DNA from: Fimbriimonadaceae bacterium
GTDB lineage: Bacteria > Armatimonadota > Fimbriimonadia > Fimbriimonadales > Fimbriimonadaceae
Direction of reading: 5' to 3'
Assembly: GCA_019638835.1 (NCBI GenBank)
Contig: JAHBTC010000015.1
Span: forward strand, 1 to 36,528
Length of the DNA stretch: 36,528 bases
A program made the translations under genes and the position numbers. The notes under the pieces are model-generated. The model worked only from the letters and a program-made list of their open reading frames with translations. It did no database searches and had not been told where the DNA came from. Of this stretch, positions 7,483 through 15,649 are shown one piece after another (within the stretch, counting starts at the first letter, position 1; each line of letters begins with the position of its first letter).

Positions 7483-8946
7483 TCAGTGGTCGTGGTCGTC
7501 TTCCATCATTCCGCCCGTGTTGCCTGCCGGGCGTGCGCCTCGTCCGCCCTGACCTGCGGCTTGAGGTGGTACTCGGGGAAGCAGAGCATCGGCACAAGCA
7601 ACGTTGTAGCTCATGACCGCGCTATTCGTACTCGACTGAACTAGATATTCAGGAATCACGTACTGAAGGTGGTCGTGTTGCGTGTGATGGATGAAGCGGT
7701 AGTCTTGCCTCCCAGTTTCGAACCAGAAGAACCCTGGAACCCCGGCTTGATTGAAGGGCGCGTGATCGCTACCGCCGCCGCGTGGCATATTCTCGACGAC
7801 TCGCCAATCAAATGGCATATCGGGGAAGACCCCCGTCATTGGCTCTTGCGCTTTCCTGAGGATTGGCTCCATTCCTGCCATGAGCGTCATTCCGCCCTGG
7901 TAGTTGCTCCCGCCATCGTCAACAAAAACGCACGAGATCTTTTCCAGTTCGTCCCTGTGCATTTCAACGTACTGCCGCGAACCATGCAACCCTTGTTCCT
8001 CGCCTGTCCAAAGGATGAAGCGGATCGTGCGCTTCGGTTTCGCCCCGGCGGCTTTTAGAATCCTCGCTGTCTCAAGCGCGACCGATACACCCGTACCATT
8101 GTCGCTGGCTCCAACGCTTCCCGGTCCGTCCCAGGAATCAAGGTGACCGCTCACGATCACATACTCATCTGGATGCTCGGATCCTCGGATATCCGCAATG
8201 ACGTTCGCGTTTTTTCGCGGCCCTTTGATGAATTTCTGATCTAAGTTGATCTCCAGCATTGGCCGTTGCCCTGCCAGCATGGAAGTAACGAGAACATCCA
8301 TGTCACTGTTGCGGATGATTACTCTTCGCACACTAGGCAGGTTGTTCGGATCGATGTTCCATCGACCGCTCGTGATTACGAGTTCCTCATTCGAACGAGT
8401 GATTCGCCCGGCTACGCCAGCCGCCTGCATTGCCGTATCAATCGGTGTCCAGTCTTGACCGCGTGTAGTGGGATAGGGATCAACAATCCAGGCGCCTTTG
8501 AGGTCCGAGCGAATTGCATTGAGTTCTTCCATCGAAGACGGTGCAAACATCGCTCGCCCCCGGTGCGGGCCATTCGTGCCCGGAGTCCACGACGGCGATG
8601 TGAACTCAAAGTCGCGGATCATCGGGGAAACCATGCGGGCCGAACTGTTTCGACCCCGCTGAAAACCGACCGGCCACTCACCCCACTCCTCAAGGTGGAC
8701 GTTGGTAAGGCCGTAGCTACGGAACTTAGCCATGCTCCACTGAGCGGATTGATCCAGCGTATTCGACGTGGTCAAGCGGGGGCCTATCGCTGTCAACCCT
8801 CGCAAGGTCGCCATCACTTGGTTATGGTTCTTACCGATATCGATGATTCTTCGGTTCGTGTTAGGGTCGCCCTGCGCGAAGGCCGAAGATAGTACGGCGG
8901 CCATCGCAATTGCGGCCCAAGGTCGAAGGTTCTTTCCTGTCGTCAT
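7483..8946 (-). CDS. secreted M28-family zinc aminopeptidase
   Basis: This 487-residue exported metallopeptidase begins with a signal peptide (AAIAMAAVLSSAFAQG). A PA-like insertion occupies roughly residues 110-235. The catalytic domain has the full M28 ligand set: His268 in SGHLDSW, the bridging Asp282 in SDNGTG, catalytic Glu316 with Glu317 in TGEEQGLHGS, Asp343 or Asp344 in FVDDGG, and a C-terminal His in IHHTQHDHL (about 420-425). GGGSDHAPF is also typical. The tail is Gly/Arg-rich and ends in DDHDH, an unusual acidic/His terminus that might help bind metal. It probably degrades peptides outside the cytoplasm. It is followed closely by the DinB-like gene. Confidence 0.92.
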   Translation of the reverse strand: MTTGKNLRPWAAIAMAAVLSSAFAQGDPNTNRRIIDIGKNHNQVMATLRGLTAIGPRLTTSNTLDQSAQWSMAKFRSYGLTNVHLEEWGEWPVGFQRGRNSSARMVSPMIRDFEFTSPSWTPGTNGPHRGRAMFAPSSMEELNAIRSDLKGAWIVDPYPTTRGQDWTPIDTAMQAAGVAGRITRSNEELVITSGRWNIDPNNLPSVRRVIIRNSDMDVLVTSMLAGQRPMLEINLDQKFIKGPRKNANVIADIRGSEHPDEYVIVSGHLDSWDGPGSVGASDNGTGVSVALETARILKAAGAKPKRTIRFILWTGEEQGLHGSRQYVEMHRDELEKISCVFVDDGGSNYQGGMTLMAGMEPILRKAQEPMTGVFPDMPFDWRVVENMPRGGGSDHAPFNQAGVPGFFWFETGRQDYRFIHHTQHDHLQYVIPEYLVQSSTNSAVMSYNVACADALLPRVPPQAAGQGGRGARPAGNTGGMMEDDHDH

Positions 8947-9033
8947 GAGATCTCGTTCGACGCAATCGTGCGCGAGTCAAACATAGCCTACTGGAGAAAG
9001 TACGGGTTTCGCACCCCCCTCAAAGAAAATCCA

Positions 9034-9059
9034 CCCCGCTCGAATCGCATCGAACGGGG
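9034..9059 (-). terminator. intrinsic terminator after the double-CxxC lipoprotein gene
   Basis: The stem CCCCG / CGGGG extends by three more pairs past a mismatch, with an 8-nt loop. On the minus strand it is followed by GGATTTTCTTT. It lies 35 bp downstream of the lipoprotein stop codon. Confidence 0.7.
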
Positions 9060-9093
9060 CGGTCTTCAGGAAACCAAATGAAAAAGGACGTGA

Positions 9094-9498
9094 TCAGTGA
9101 CCGTGCGCTGCGTCGCAGGCTTTGCAAACGAAGGCGTCGCCATGAGCGATGAGTTCCGTCTTCGCCATCTCTTTTCCGCAGTCGGCACACTTTGCCATCG
9201 CGACTTCTTCGCCGCCAGCAGCCGTTGTCGTTCCCTCGGGGGCGCAATGCGTGCAAAGCATCTTCCCGTCAACACTAACAAGGGTTGCCTTATCCACGGC
9301 AATCTGGCACTTATCGCAGTTCGCCATTTCAGCCGTCGAAGCTGTCGTGCTGGCTCCACTGTCATTGGCGACGGAAGTGCTTGTCGTCGGATTCTCGCCT
9401 TCAGCGGCCGGAGCCTCTGAGGGAGTACAGCCCGTAAACCCGATCATGAGGGCCGCTCCTAACAGAGCGGAAAGAAGCATTTGTTTCATAGCATTCAT
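9094..9498 (-). CDS. lipoprotein with two tandem C-x2-C-x17-C-x2-C modules
   Basis: This protein of about 134 residues has a signal peptide and lipobox (GFTGC, lipidated Cys about 24), then a Thr/Ser/Ala-rich linker of about 35 residues. Two copies of the same cysteine spacing follow. Module one runs from CDKC to CTHC and module two from CADC to CKAC, each with exactly 17 residues between the pairs. Module two continues to a short His-containing tail (DAAHGH). The spacing resembles zinc-ribbon or LIM-type treble-clef knuckles, which are rare on exported lipoproteins. Metal binding or a role in metal storage or delivery is inferred; no family is recognised. I chose the ATG at 9498; a TTG just before it and an ATG at 9489 are alternatives. 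A short hairpin (AAGCC/GGCTT) ends one base before this start codon. Confidence 0.75.
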   Translation of the reverse strand: MNAMKQMLLSALLGAALMIGFTGCTPSEAPAAEGENPTTSTSVANDSGASTTASTAEMANCDKCQIAVDKATLVSVDGKMLCTHCAPEGTTTAAGGEEVAMAKCADCGKEMAKTELIAHGDAFVCKACDAAHGH

Positions 9499-9571
9499 CA
9501 AGCCGTAAGTGGCTTTCCATGATAAAGACGGCCTGCAGAGGCAAAGTTCCCTGTGTGGGACTGAAGGCTGC

Positions 9572-10354
9572 TTAGTACAGGAGTTCTCCGCGCAATACCG
9601 TTACAGACTCACCGGAGAGAAAACAACGCTCACCGTCTACTCGCACTTTCACGTAGCCACCCCGGGCGGAGGCTTGGTAGCCCCGCATATCTGACTTCCC
9701 TTTGCGTTGCGACCAGAACGGAGCGAGCGCGCAGTGCGCAGATCCAGTCACCGAATCCTCGTCCACCCCAAATCGCGGCGCAAAGAATCGCGAAATGAAG
9801 TCCGTTTCCGTTGCTTCGGCGGTGATGATCACGCCTCGGCATTCAACATCACGTAAGCGCGAAATCAGTGGTGCGGCACCTCTAACGGTCACTTCATCGG
9901 CAACTTGAACAAGGAAGTCCATGTCGTTCCGTCCCACCCACTTGGGTTCGACGCCAAGAGCATCGATCAATCCAATCGGTGGCTCGCACTTAAATGACTC
10001 AATGGCGGGGAATTCCATTTCAATCAGGTCATCACGTCGGCGGCAATGAAGATCACCTGATTCCTTGGTTCGAAAAGTGATATCGCCAAGGTGGGCCCTA
10101 GACTCCCAGAGGGTATGGGCCGAGGCGAGGGTGGCGTGACCGCAGAGTTTGACCTCAGCCACGGGCGTAAACCACCGAATCATCCAAATGCCGCCCATCG
10201 GCCAGACGAATGCGGTTTCGGCATGCTTCATTTCTGCCGCTACCTTCTGCATCCAATCTTCAGTCGGTTGTTCAGTGAGGAGGCAAACGCCGGCCGGATT
10301 TCCCTTGAAGGCTTCGGACGTAAACGCATCCACGACGAAAATCGGTTGGCTCAT
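9572..10354 (-). CDS. PhzF-family isomerase/epimerase
   Basis: This 260-residue protein of the PhzF/diaminopimelate-epimerase-like fold has the opening IFVVDAFTSEAFKGNPAGVCLL. The catalytic Glu45 lies in HAETAFV, the position used by PhzF. The C-terminal half carries DEDSVTGSAHCALAPFW, the conserved second-domain motif. The family catalyses 1,3-proton shifts on diverse substrates; phenazine synthesis is not implied, because no other phz gene is present. I place the start at ATG 10354 because the stop codon of the upstream nitroreductase overlaps it as ATGA, a classic coupling arrangement, and the homologous region begins there. The longer form from 10408 is unlikely. Confidence 0.9.
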   Translation of the reverse strand: MSQPIFVVDAFTSEAFKGNPAGVCLLTEQPTEDWMQKVAAEMKHAETAFVWPMGGIWMIRWFTPVAEVKLCGHATLASAHTLWESRAHLGDITFRTKESGDLHCRRRDDLIEMEFPAIESFKCEPPIGLIDALGVEPKWVGRNDMDFLVQVADEVTVRGAAPLISRLRDVECRGVIITAEATETDFISRFFAPRFGVDEDSVTGSAHCALAPFWSQRKGKSDMRGYQASARGGYVKVRVDGERCFLSGESVTVLRGELLY

Positions 10355-10959
10355 TCCGTGACCCACCGCACTTTGTCCATGATCGGCCGCCGTTCGCCCG
10401 ACATCCACTCGCAGTTGGGCCAGCCCAGCATGAAGAAGCCGAGCAGATAGCGGGGCTCCCTTAGGCCAAGCCCTGCCGCTACTGCAGGATGCACAGACAC
10501 ACCCTTGCTATGCCACATCCCCGCGAGCCCCAAACTCGATGCCATGAGATGAAGATTGAGAACTGCTCCCGACACCGCCATCACCTCCTCGATCTCCGGG
10601 ACAAGAGGATTGCCCGCTGAGTCGCGCCCTGGCTCCATCGCGATAGCAATCCAAACGGGTGCGGCAAACGCTCGGTCTCGATACCCTTGCAATGCCACGG
10701 GATCCATGGGCTCGGCGTGGTCGGATCGATAGGCCGCCTCAAAGAAGTCAGCTAAATGTCCTCGCCCTTCTCCAGAAAAGATCGTGAAGCGCCAAGGCTC
10801 GGTGTCCTTATGACTGGGAGCCCAGTTAGCGGCCTCAAGCATCGTCTCGATCAGTTCCTGAGGGACGGGCGCGTCACTCATGCGCGACAATCCCATGCTC
10901 CGACGTTGGGCGATTGCCGCCATCAAACTTTCGGCTCCGACCGTTGTCGTGGAATTCAT
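10351..10959 (-). CDS. nitroreductase-family flavoprotein
   Basis: This oxidoreductase of about 202 residues is an FMN-dependent nitroreductase-like protein. The N-terminal part has the phosphate-binding motif RRSMG and the segment APVPQELIETMLEAANWAPS with HKDTEPWRF, both typical of the family. GLAGMWHSKGV and LGFFMLGWP follow near the C terminus. It probably uses NAD(P)H to reduce quinones or nitro compounds; the true substrate is unknown. The ATG at 10959 is preferred because the extra 35 residues of the longer frame (from 11064) show no family similarity. The gene is translationally coupled (ATGA) to the downstream PhzF-like gene, suggesting a shared small-molecule pathway. Confidence 0.88.
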   Translation of the reverse strand: MNSTTTVGAESLMAAIAQRRSMGLSRMSDAPVPQELIETMLEAANWAPSHKDTEPWRFTIFSGEGRGHLADFFEAAYRSDHAEPMDPVALQGYRDRAFAAPVWIAIAMEPGRDSAGNPLVPEIEEVMAVSGAVLNLHLMASSLGLAGMWHSKGVSVHPAVAAGLGLREPRYLLGFFMLGWPNCEWMSGERRPIMDKVRWVTE

Positions 10960-11078
10960 GCCGCTAATTCTGATAGGTTTTTTGTCATCGATTAGGGCAT
11001 TCAAACACAGCGGTGACGGTGAAAATCCGCACTTTTTAACCTGAACATTCCCAAATTTAGCCATTCAATTTGGGTTGC

Positions 11079-11094
11079 CCCGTAAGAATACGGG
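11079..11094 (+). other. short hairpin with pyrimidine-rich tail upstream of the PEP-CTERM promoter
   Basis: CCCGTA-AGAA-TACGGG is a perfect 6-bp stem with a tetraloop, followed by CTTTCTTCGCTT. It resembles a terminator on the plus strand, but no plus-strand gene precedes it. It lies before the candidate promoter, so it may simply insulate that promoter from read-through. Confidence 0.35.
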
Positions 11095-11110
11095 CTTTCT
11101 TCGCTTGCCA

Positions 11111-11139
11111 TTGAATTCCAGTTCAAATTCAGATAGAAT
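11111..11139 (+). promoter_or_regulatory. candidate sigma70-like promoter of the PEP-CTERM gene
   Basis: TTGAAT (11111-11116) is separated by 17 bp from TAGAAT (11134-11139), five of six matches at the -10. It lies about 80 bp before the ATG. An inverted repeat (TGAATT at 11112-11117, AATTCA at 11126-11131) spans the -35 and spacer and could be a regulator site. Confidence 0.45.
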
Positions 11140-11217
11140 CGTTGGGTCAGTGGCTTACGGAGCCGATTGAATCGGATGCACCTGCACTCCATTTCCACTG
11201 AAGAGGAAATCTAAACC

Positions 11218-11856
11218 ATGCGAAATCTTCTTCTGCTTGCCGCCGCAGTTGTTGTCGGAAGCGCAAATGCCGCCACCCTCTGGGACAACGGCTACGCTTC
11301 GCCCGACGGCTACTTCTCAGACGCACTCGCAACCAACGGTTCCCAGTTCTGGGCCCAAACGATGGGTGACAACTTCACGCTCTCCAGCGCGTCCACCATT
11401 ACCCAGATCTGCTTCACTGGTTCCAGCGAGAACTTTGTGTTCCCTGGTCTCGACAACTTCTCATCGTTCGAAATCAACATCCTTGACTCGAGCTTCACAC
11501 CAGTGTTCAACACGACGGTCGCCACGGCGGGATTGAGCCCGACGAGCACCGGCAACTTCAATGGTGCGCTCGGCGAAGAGTTCCTGATGACGGCCAACGT
11601 GAACGTGAACCTCGCCGCAGGAAACTACTTCTTGAACGTAGGCTCCAACAACATCGCTCCTGGCGATGATGGTTGGATCTGGGCAACGGGAAGCCGCGAT
11701 GCCTCGCTCATCTTCAACTTGTTTGATGGTAACGGTTGGCAGACTGCGGCTGACGACGTTTCCTTCCAAATCAAGGGCGACGCGGTTCCGGAACCGGCAA
11801 CCATGATTGCTCTCGGTGCTGGCCTTCTTGCTTTGGCCCGCCGACGCAAGGCGTAA
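11218..11856 (+). CDS. PEP-CTERM sorting-signal surface protein
   Basis: This 212-residue exported protein has a classical signal peptide (LLLLAAAVVVGSANA) and a C-terminal PEP-CTERM tripartite signal: VPEPAT, a hydrophobic helix (MIALGAGLLALA) and a basic end (RRRKA). The body is beta-rich with many Asn, Ser and Gly residues, as in surface or extracellular-matrix proteins. The PEP-CTERM signal is recognised by an exosortase, which must be encoded elsewhere since none is in this window. GAGGAAA lies in front of the start. The gene is monocistronic, with its own promoter candidate and a strong terminator. Its function beyond surface targeting is unknown. Confidence 0.92.
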   Translation: MRNLLLLAAAVVVGSANAATLWDNGYASPDGYFSDALATNGSQFWAQTMGDNFTLSSASTITQICFTGSSENFVFPGLDNFSSFEINILDSSFTPVFNTTVATAGLSPTSTGNFNGALGEEFLMTANVNVNLAAGNYFLNVGSNNIAPGDDGWIWATGSRDASLIFNLFDGNGWQTAADDVSFQIKGDAVPEPATMIALGAGLLALARRRKA

Positions 11857-11882
11857 GATCTCGTTTCGAGAACGAAGCCACG

Positions 11883-11912
11883 CGGGGTCCGACTCACTTG
11901 AGTCGGACCCCG
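11883..11912 (+). terminator. strong intrinsic terminator of the PEP-CTERM gene
   Basis: A perfect 13-bp stem with a 4-nt loop (ACTT) is followed by TCCTTTTTTCG. It begins 26 bases after the PEP-CTERM stop codon. This is the best-formed Rho-independent terminator in the window. Confidence 0.92.
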
Positions 11913-11973
11913 TCCTTTTTTCGTTTTGGCGAAACTAATGGTCAACTAATGGTCGGTGCGCAAACATCAATCC

Positions 11974-13131
11974 ATGAAGCGAAGCGCCTTGTCCGCGATC
12001 ATGATTTCGACTCTTGCTTTGACATTCACCGGGTGTGCCAGCGCGAAGGTGGCGAATGCTATCGAAGCGCCGTCGCCGGTCGATTCCGTACAGACAACAT
12101 CCCCTCAGACTTCTCCAAACGTGTCGGAATTCGTGACCATCGAAGACCCGGTGGAGAAGTGCTTTACGGTGGAATTGCCGAAGGGATGGTTCAACCGCGC
12201 CTACACTTCGCGTGCGTTCGACGTTCACCGCCAGGTCGTCACCAGCGTGAGCCCTAACGAGGACACTGTACTTTATCTCGGTGACCCAAACATCCCCCAA
12301 TATTGGACGCCAGAGTTCGCCCACGACATGATTCGAGAGTGGGCACGGGTCAATCCGATGGTGAAGATTGAGCCATTCCAAGAAGCGAAGACTTACCTTC
12401 CTGCGTATGTGAAGCGCAAGTTTGGTTCCCTTGAAGGGTTTGAGATCACCAAGACCGAGGACAATCAACAAGCTGCCCAAAGCTACCAACGCGCTCTCGC
12501 TCAGAACGATATGCAGGGTGGGGCAACCGCCGCCAACGTCCATTTCCGATACAAAGATCACGGCAAACAAATGTCGGCGATGGTGGTTGGATTGGCCGCT
12601 TATTCACCGGGATTCTGGATCGTTGATGTCAACGGACTTTCCACTACCGGAAATGCCGAAGACTATCTACCTCTGCTTGCAAGGATCAGCCGAACCATGA
12701 AAACGAATCCGGCTTGGACTCAGCGGCAGCAGCAACTGCACGAGCAACGCATGGCGCAAATTGCCGATTTTGGGAGGCAAATGACCGCCCAACACAATCG
12801 CAATATGCAAGCGATTCAACTGAGCGCACAGCGCCACCAAACTCGGATGGAAGCGATATGGGCGGCGGGAGAGGCCAGTAATCGAGCGTATTACGAGCGA
12901 TCAGCGGCGAGTGACGCGCAGCACAGTCGATTCCTCAACTACATCAACGATGAGCACACCGTCGTCGGCTCTTCGGGTGCGGTGCGGCAAGTGGATAACA
13001 GCTATCAACGGTACTGGATCAATCGCAACAACAACTCGTATGTTGGTGGTGACATCAACTTCGACGATCGTTCGATCCGGGCAATGGGATTGAATCCGGA
13101 CGACTACGAGGAAGCACGGATACGACGGTAA
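11974..13131 (+). CDS. lipoprotein of unknown function with Gln/His-rich helical region
   Basis: This protein of about 385 residues starts at ATG 11974 (MKRSALS); a GTG six codons earlier is less likely. The signal peptide ends in a lipobox (TFTGC). The middle part has the look of a PsbP/DcrB-like ligand-binding fold (CFTVELPKGWFNRAY, then FWIVDVNG). A long charged helical stretch rich in Gln, Met, His and Arg follows (WTQRQQQLHEQRMAQ onward) and is probably a coiled coil. The end is a polar region with YQRYWINRNNNSY. I do not recognise a named family. It stands alone between the PEP-CTERM terminator and the carboxypeptidase gene, and may share transcription with the latter (45-bp gap). Confidence 0.8.
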   Translation: MKRSALSAIMISTLALTFTGCASAKVANAIEAPSPVDSVQTTSPQTSPNVSEFVTIEDPVEKCFTVELPKGWFNRAYTSRAFDVHRQVVTSVSPNEDTVLYLGDPNIPQYWTPEFAHDMIREWARVNPMVKIEPFQEAKTYLPAYVKRKFGSLEGFEITKTEDNQQAAQSYQRALAQNDMQGGATAANVHFRYKDHGKQMSAMVVGLAAYSPGFWIVDVNGLSTTGNAEDYLPLLARISRTMKTNPAWTQRQQQLHEQRMAQIADFGRQMTAQHNRNMQAIQLSAQRHQTRMEAIWAAGEASNRAYYERSAASDAQHSRFLNYINDEHTVVGSSGAVRQVDNSYQRYWINRNNNSYVGGDINFDDRSIRAMGLNPDDYEEARIRR

Positions 13132-13176
13132 ACCTAGTCACGGAAGCAGTGTGAGGCCAAAGCGTATCCTTGGCGA

Positions 13177-13872
13177 GTGCGTCAATTTGCCTCGGTTATG
13201 GTTCTCTGTTGGATCGTTTCGGCTCAAGCTTCTTTGGTCACCACCGTGGGTGCGTCGTTCGAGGGGCGTGAAATTCTCGCCACAACCTATGGCTATGGCT
13301 CAACTGAAGTGTTGGTCATCTCCGGAACGCATGGTGACGAGATAGAAGGGGTTTGGCTCGCCGAGTCGTTCATGACGGACCTTGCCGCGAAAGAAAGCGA
13401 GATCACCGAGTTCTCAATTCATATAATCCCTCGGCTCAATCCGGATGGCATCGCGAAAATGCAGCGTGGAAATGCCCGAAATGTTGACTTGAATCGTAAC
13501 TTCGCTGAAGGCTGGAGCGCGGCAAACCAGCGAGGTTTCAGTACGGGATCAGCCCCTCTTTCCGAGCCAGAGACGGCAGCACTTCGAGAGTTTATCCTCG
13601 CGCGCCCCGGAATCAAGCGAATCCTATCCATTCATGCTCCCCTCAATATGCTTGACTTTGATGGCGAGGAAGGGAAGCGTTTAGCGCAGTTAATGGCCGA
13701 GCGAAATGGGATGAGGGTCGCGACGGTTGGTTATCCTACGCCTGGTTCACTGGGCAAGTTTTGCCAAGCCTTTCGCATCCCGTTGGTGACGATGGAACTG
13801 CCCCGGGGTGGCGAGAAGAACGCGATTTGGCAACGTCATCAAGCGGCAATTTGGGCTTTCATTGGCGGCTGA
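13177..13872 (+). CDS. exported M14-family zinc carboxypeptidase (MpaA-like)
   Basis: This 231-residue zinc peptidase has a signal peptide (VMVLCWIVSAQAS). The metal-binding HxxE is in SGTHGDEIEG (His52, Glu55), and the third ligand His153 is in LSIHAPLN. The substrate-binding segment NVDLNRNF is present, and the catalytic Glu is probably Glu208 in TMELP. The short length and the NPDG/NVDLNRNF spacing resemble murein tripeptide amidase MpaA and DUF2817 proteins more than digestive carboxypeptidases. The substrate may be a peptidoglycan peptide. Translation can start at GTG 13177 or at ATG 13198, seven codons later; both leave a usable signal peptide. Confidence 0.87.
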   Translation: MRQFASVMVLCWIVSAQASLVTTVGASFEGREILATTYGYGSTEVLVISGTHGDEIEGVWLAESFMTDLAAKESEITEFSIHIIPRLNPDGIAKMQRGNARNVDLNRNFAEGWSAANQRGFSTGSAPLSEPETAALREFILARPGIKRILSIHAPLNMLDFDGEEGKRLAQLMAERNGMRVATVGYPTPGSLGKFCQAFRIPLVTMELPRGGEKNAIWQRHQAAIWAFIGG

Positions 13873-13948
13873 TCGTTCGCGATAAGTCTGTAGCCGAAGC
13901 CAATACGGTACGGCGTTTATCCCCGTAATAGTACTGGGAAACTTGAAC

Positions 13949-14551
13949 CTATCCCCCCCTTAATTTTACTGGGATGACGAGTTTAAGCGCACTGAGTTCT
14001 TCTGAAAACTTGACAACTTTGACATCCACCAATCCGTTCAACAAAGCGAAATTGCGAATGTGTCCCTCACCAAACTCCTTACGTCCTTTCTGCCACACCG
14101 TCCAAATCATTCCGCTGGTCTTGATGATGGACCGGCATTCGACGACCGCTGGCAGATCTTCATTCGTGGTAAGCGAGATGAATGCGCAGTCGAAGGGGGC
14201 TGTCCCCTCACACCCGATTCGGTCTTCGACTTCCCGTCTAAAATCCGGATCGAATCCCGCACCGATTGTCACCGCCATCCCCTTTTTGACTCCGAGTTTG
14301 TCAATCAGAGATTTGGGATTGAGAATGGCGTGGTGCCACCGAGCGGCGTCTTCTCCTAAGAAGAGTGTTGCCTCAATGTCTCCCCGCTGAATCGTCAGTG
14401 CCCCGTTCGAACTCTCAATATGAGCAAGGTCCGTCCACTTCCATCGGAACGATTTCTCTCCCCTAAATGAGATCTCACCGCTTCCACAGTGAGCCCACCC
14501 TTCAAATTCTCCATCCGGCAAGTGGATTCGGCAGGTTCGTTCGGCTCCCAT
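13949..14551 (-). CDS. DUF3052-like protein
   Basis: This is a 200-residue cytoplasmic protein. The N-terminal ~80 residues form a beta-rich region (SGEISFRGEKSFRW, TIQRGDIEATLFLGED). The second half has the Rossmann-like DUF3052 pattern: a LIDKLGVKKGMAVTIG strand-turn, FDCAFIS, a helix, IWTVWQKGRKEFGEGHIR, LVDVKVVKFSEELSALKLVIP. The function is unknown, though the order of elements recalls methyltransferase-like folds without a clear SAM-binding site. The gene converges on the carboxypeptidase gene. Confidence 0.7.
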   Translation of the reverse strand: MGAERTCRIHLPDGEFEGWAHCGSGEISFRGEKSFRWKWTDLAHIESSNGALTIQRGDIEATLFLGEDAARWHHAILNPKSLIDKLGVKKGMAVTIGAGFDPDFRREVEDRIGCEGTAPFDCAFISLTTNEDLPAVVECRSIIKTSGMIWTVWQKGRKEFGEGHIRNFALLNGLVDVKVVKFSEELSALKLVIPVKLRGG

Positions 14552-14650
14552 AATGTTCCTGTAGTTTCAGTTCGCGATCGAGTTGACACTCGCATCTCGT
14601 TCCCGTAGAGGAATACCAATAGTTTGCGCAATCTACTTCAACTGAGTCGT

Positions 14651-14681
14651 CAGGTTCCCCGTCAAACTACGAGGGAACCTG
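14651..14681 (-). terminator. hairpin downstream of the S41 peptidase gene
   Basis: CAGGTTCCC and GGGAACCTG form a perfect 9-bp stem with a 13-nt loop, 17 bp beyond the S41 stop codon. No U-tract follows on the minus strand, so factor-dependent termination or RNA stabilisation is also possible. Confidence 0.5.
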
Positions 14682-14698
14682 TACAAATTACCAGGAAG

Positions 14699-15649
14699 CT
14701 AGTTCGCGGACTTGACCGACTCTAAGGCCCGCTCCAATAAAGAACGATGTTCAGAATTCACCTCATTCTTGATCAGATTCTCAAGCGCCAAAACATGCGT
14801 ATCCTTGAGTGAGTTCGCGGGATCGCATGCCACATCGGGGATTACTCCTGTCCCCTCCCAATTCGTCTTGGTGTAGGGATTGATCGCCATGCCCACCGGA
14901 ATGAAGCAGGCAAAGTGATCGTCCAAGCGCACGACTCCGCCGGGGTTCGCGCCGCCCCACGTCGGTTCACCGATAATCGGACCGCGTTTCAATTGCTGAA
15001 TGTTGTAGGCACATTCCTCAGCCCCCGATCCTGTGCGACGACTTACGAGAACATAGATGGGAGCCTCATATCTTTCCCAGTTCAACTCTTTGAGAGTCCA
15101 GAACTCGCGGGGCTTCTCCTCACCTCGAAACTGAATGGTATTCAGCAAGACCGGCTCTCCGGAGAAGAACGAACTACAGAACAACTGCACTCCCCGAGGG
15201 TCGCCGCCACCATTTGTCCGCAGATCGATGATCATTGCTTCCGTGTGTTGGAGGAAGTACATTGCGCCCTGCAATGGTCGATACATCTCGAGCGGCGATC
15301 GGAATCGATTGAACTTGATATAGCCTATGTTCCCGGCTAGTCGCTCGACTCTCTCGAATTCAGCATTTCCGTAACGGATCATTTGTTGTTCGGCCCGGAT
15401 CTCCGCCTCAGACGGTTCTCCTGGAGCCTCCCGTTGAGGCAAAGGTTGCGCGGAATACTGGAATCGCAAGTGCGCATCGGTCACGCTGTGCCCAATGATC
15501 TCATTTACCTTTGCGGCAAATGCGATCGGGTCATTGAGGCCCTTGTATTCGTCGGATTGCATCCAAGTCGTCAGTTCCCTTTCTATCTTCTCCGCGATTT
15601 CCGGCAAAACGTAGTTCTCGTTCATCTGGGTGATCAAATTCTCGATCAC
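14699..15649 (-). CDS. S41-family (tail-specific/IRBP-like) peptidase, 5' end disrupted
   Basis: This serine protease domain of the S41 family has the layout of IRBP-like members. A helical N-terminal region (LITQMNENYVLPEIAEKIE) is followed by IGYIKFNRF, IIDLRTNGGGDP, the nucleophile region SRRTGSGAEECAYNIQ (Ser within GSGAEE) and GEPTWGGANPGG. The intact frame of 316 codons can only begin at GTG 15649, in the middle of the conserved N-terminal helix. Upstream, the same frame continues with a Pro/Thr linker to a stop codon at 15731-15733, and beyond it to a signal-peptide-like start at 15769. The product as annotated would lack an export signal. Either the gene is a recent pseudogene, the stop is read through, or a base is wrong in the assembly. 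Confidence 0.8.
   Translation of the reverse strand: MIENLITQMNENYVLPEIAEKIERELTTWMQSDEYKGLNDPIAFAAKVNEIIGHSVTDAHLRFQYSAQPLPQREAPGEPSEAEIRAEQQMIRYGNAEFERVERLAGNIGYIKFNRFRSPLEMYRPLQGAMYFLQHTEAMIIDLRTNGGGDPRGVQLFCSSFFSGEPVLLNTIQFRGEEKPREFWTLKELNWERYEAPIYVLVSRRTGSGAEECAYNIQQLKRGPIIGEPTWGGANPGGVVRLDDHFACFIPVGMAINPYTKTNWEGTGVIPDVACDPANSLKDTHVLALENLIKNEVNSEHRSLLERALESVKSAN

Noticed and set aside
9572-10354. phenazine biosynthesis cluster
   Set aside because: Only a PhzF-like isomerase is present; no other phz gene accompanies it.
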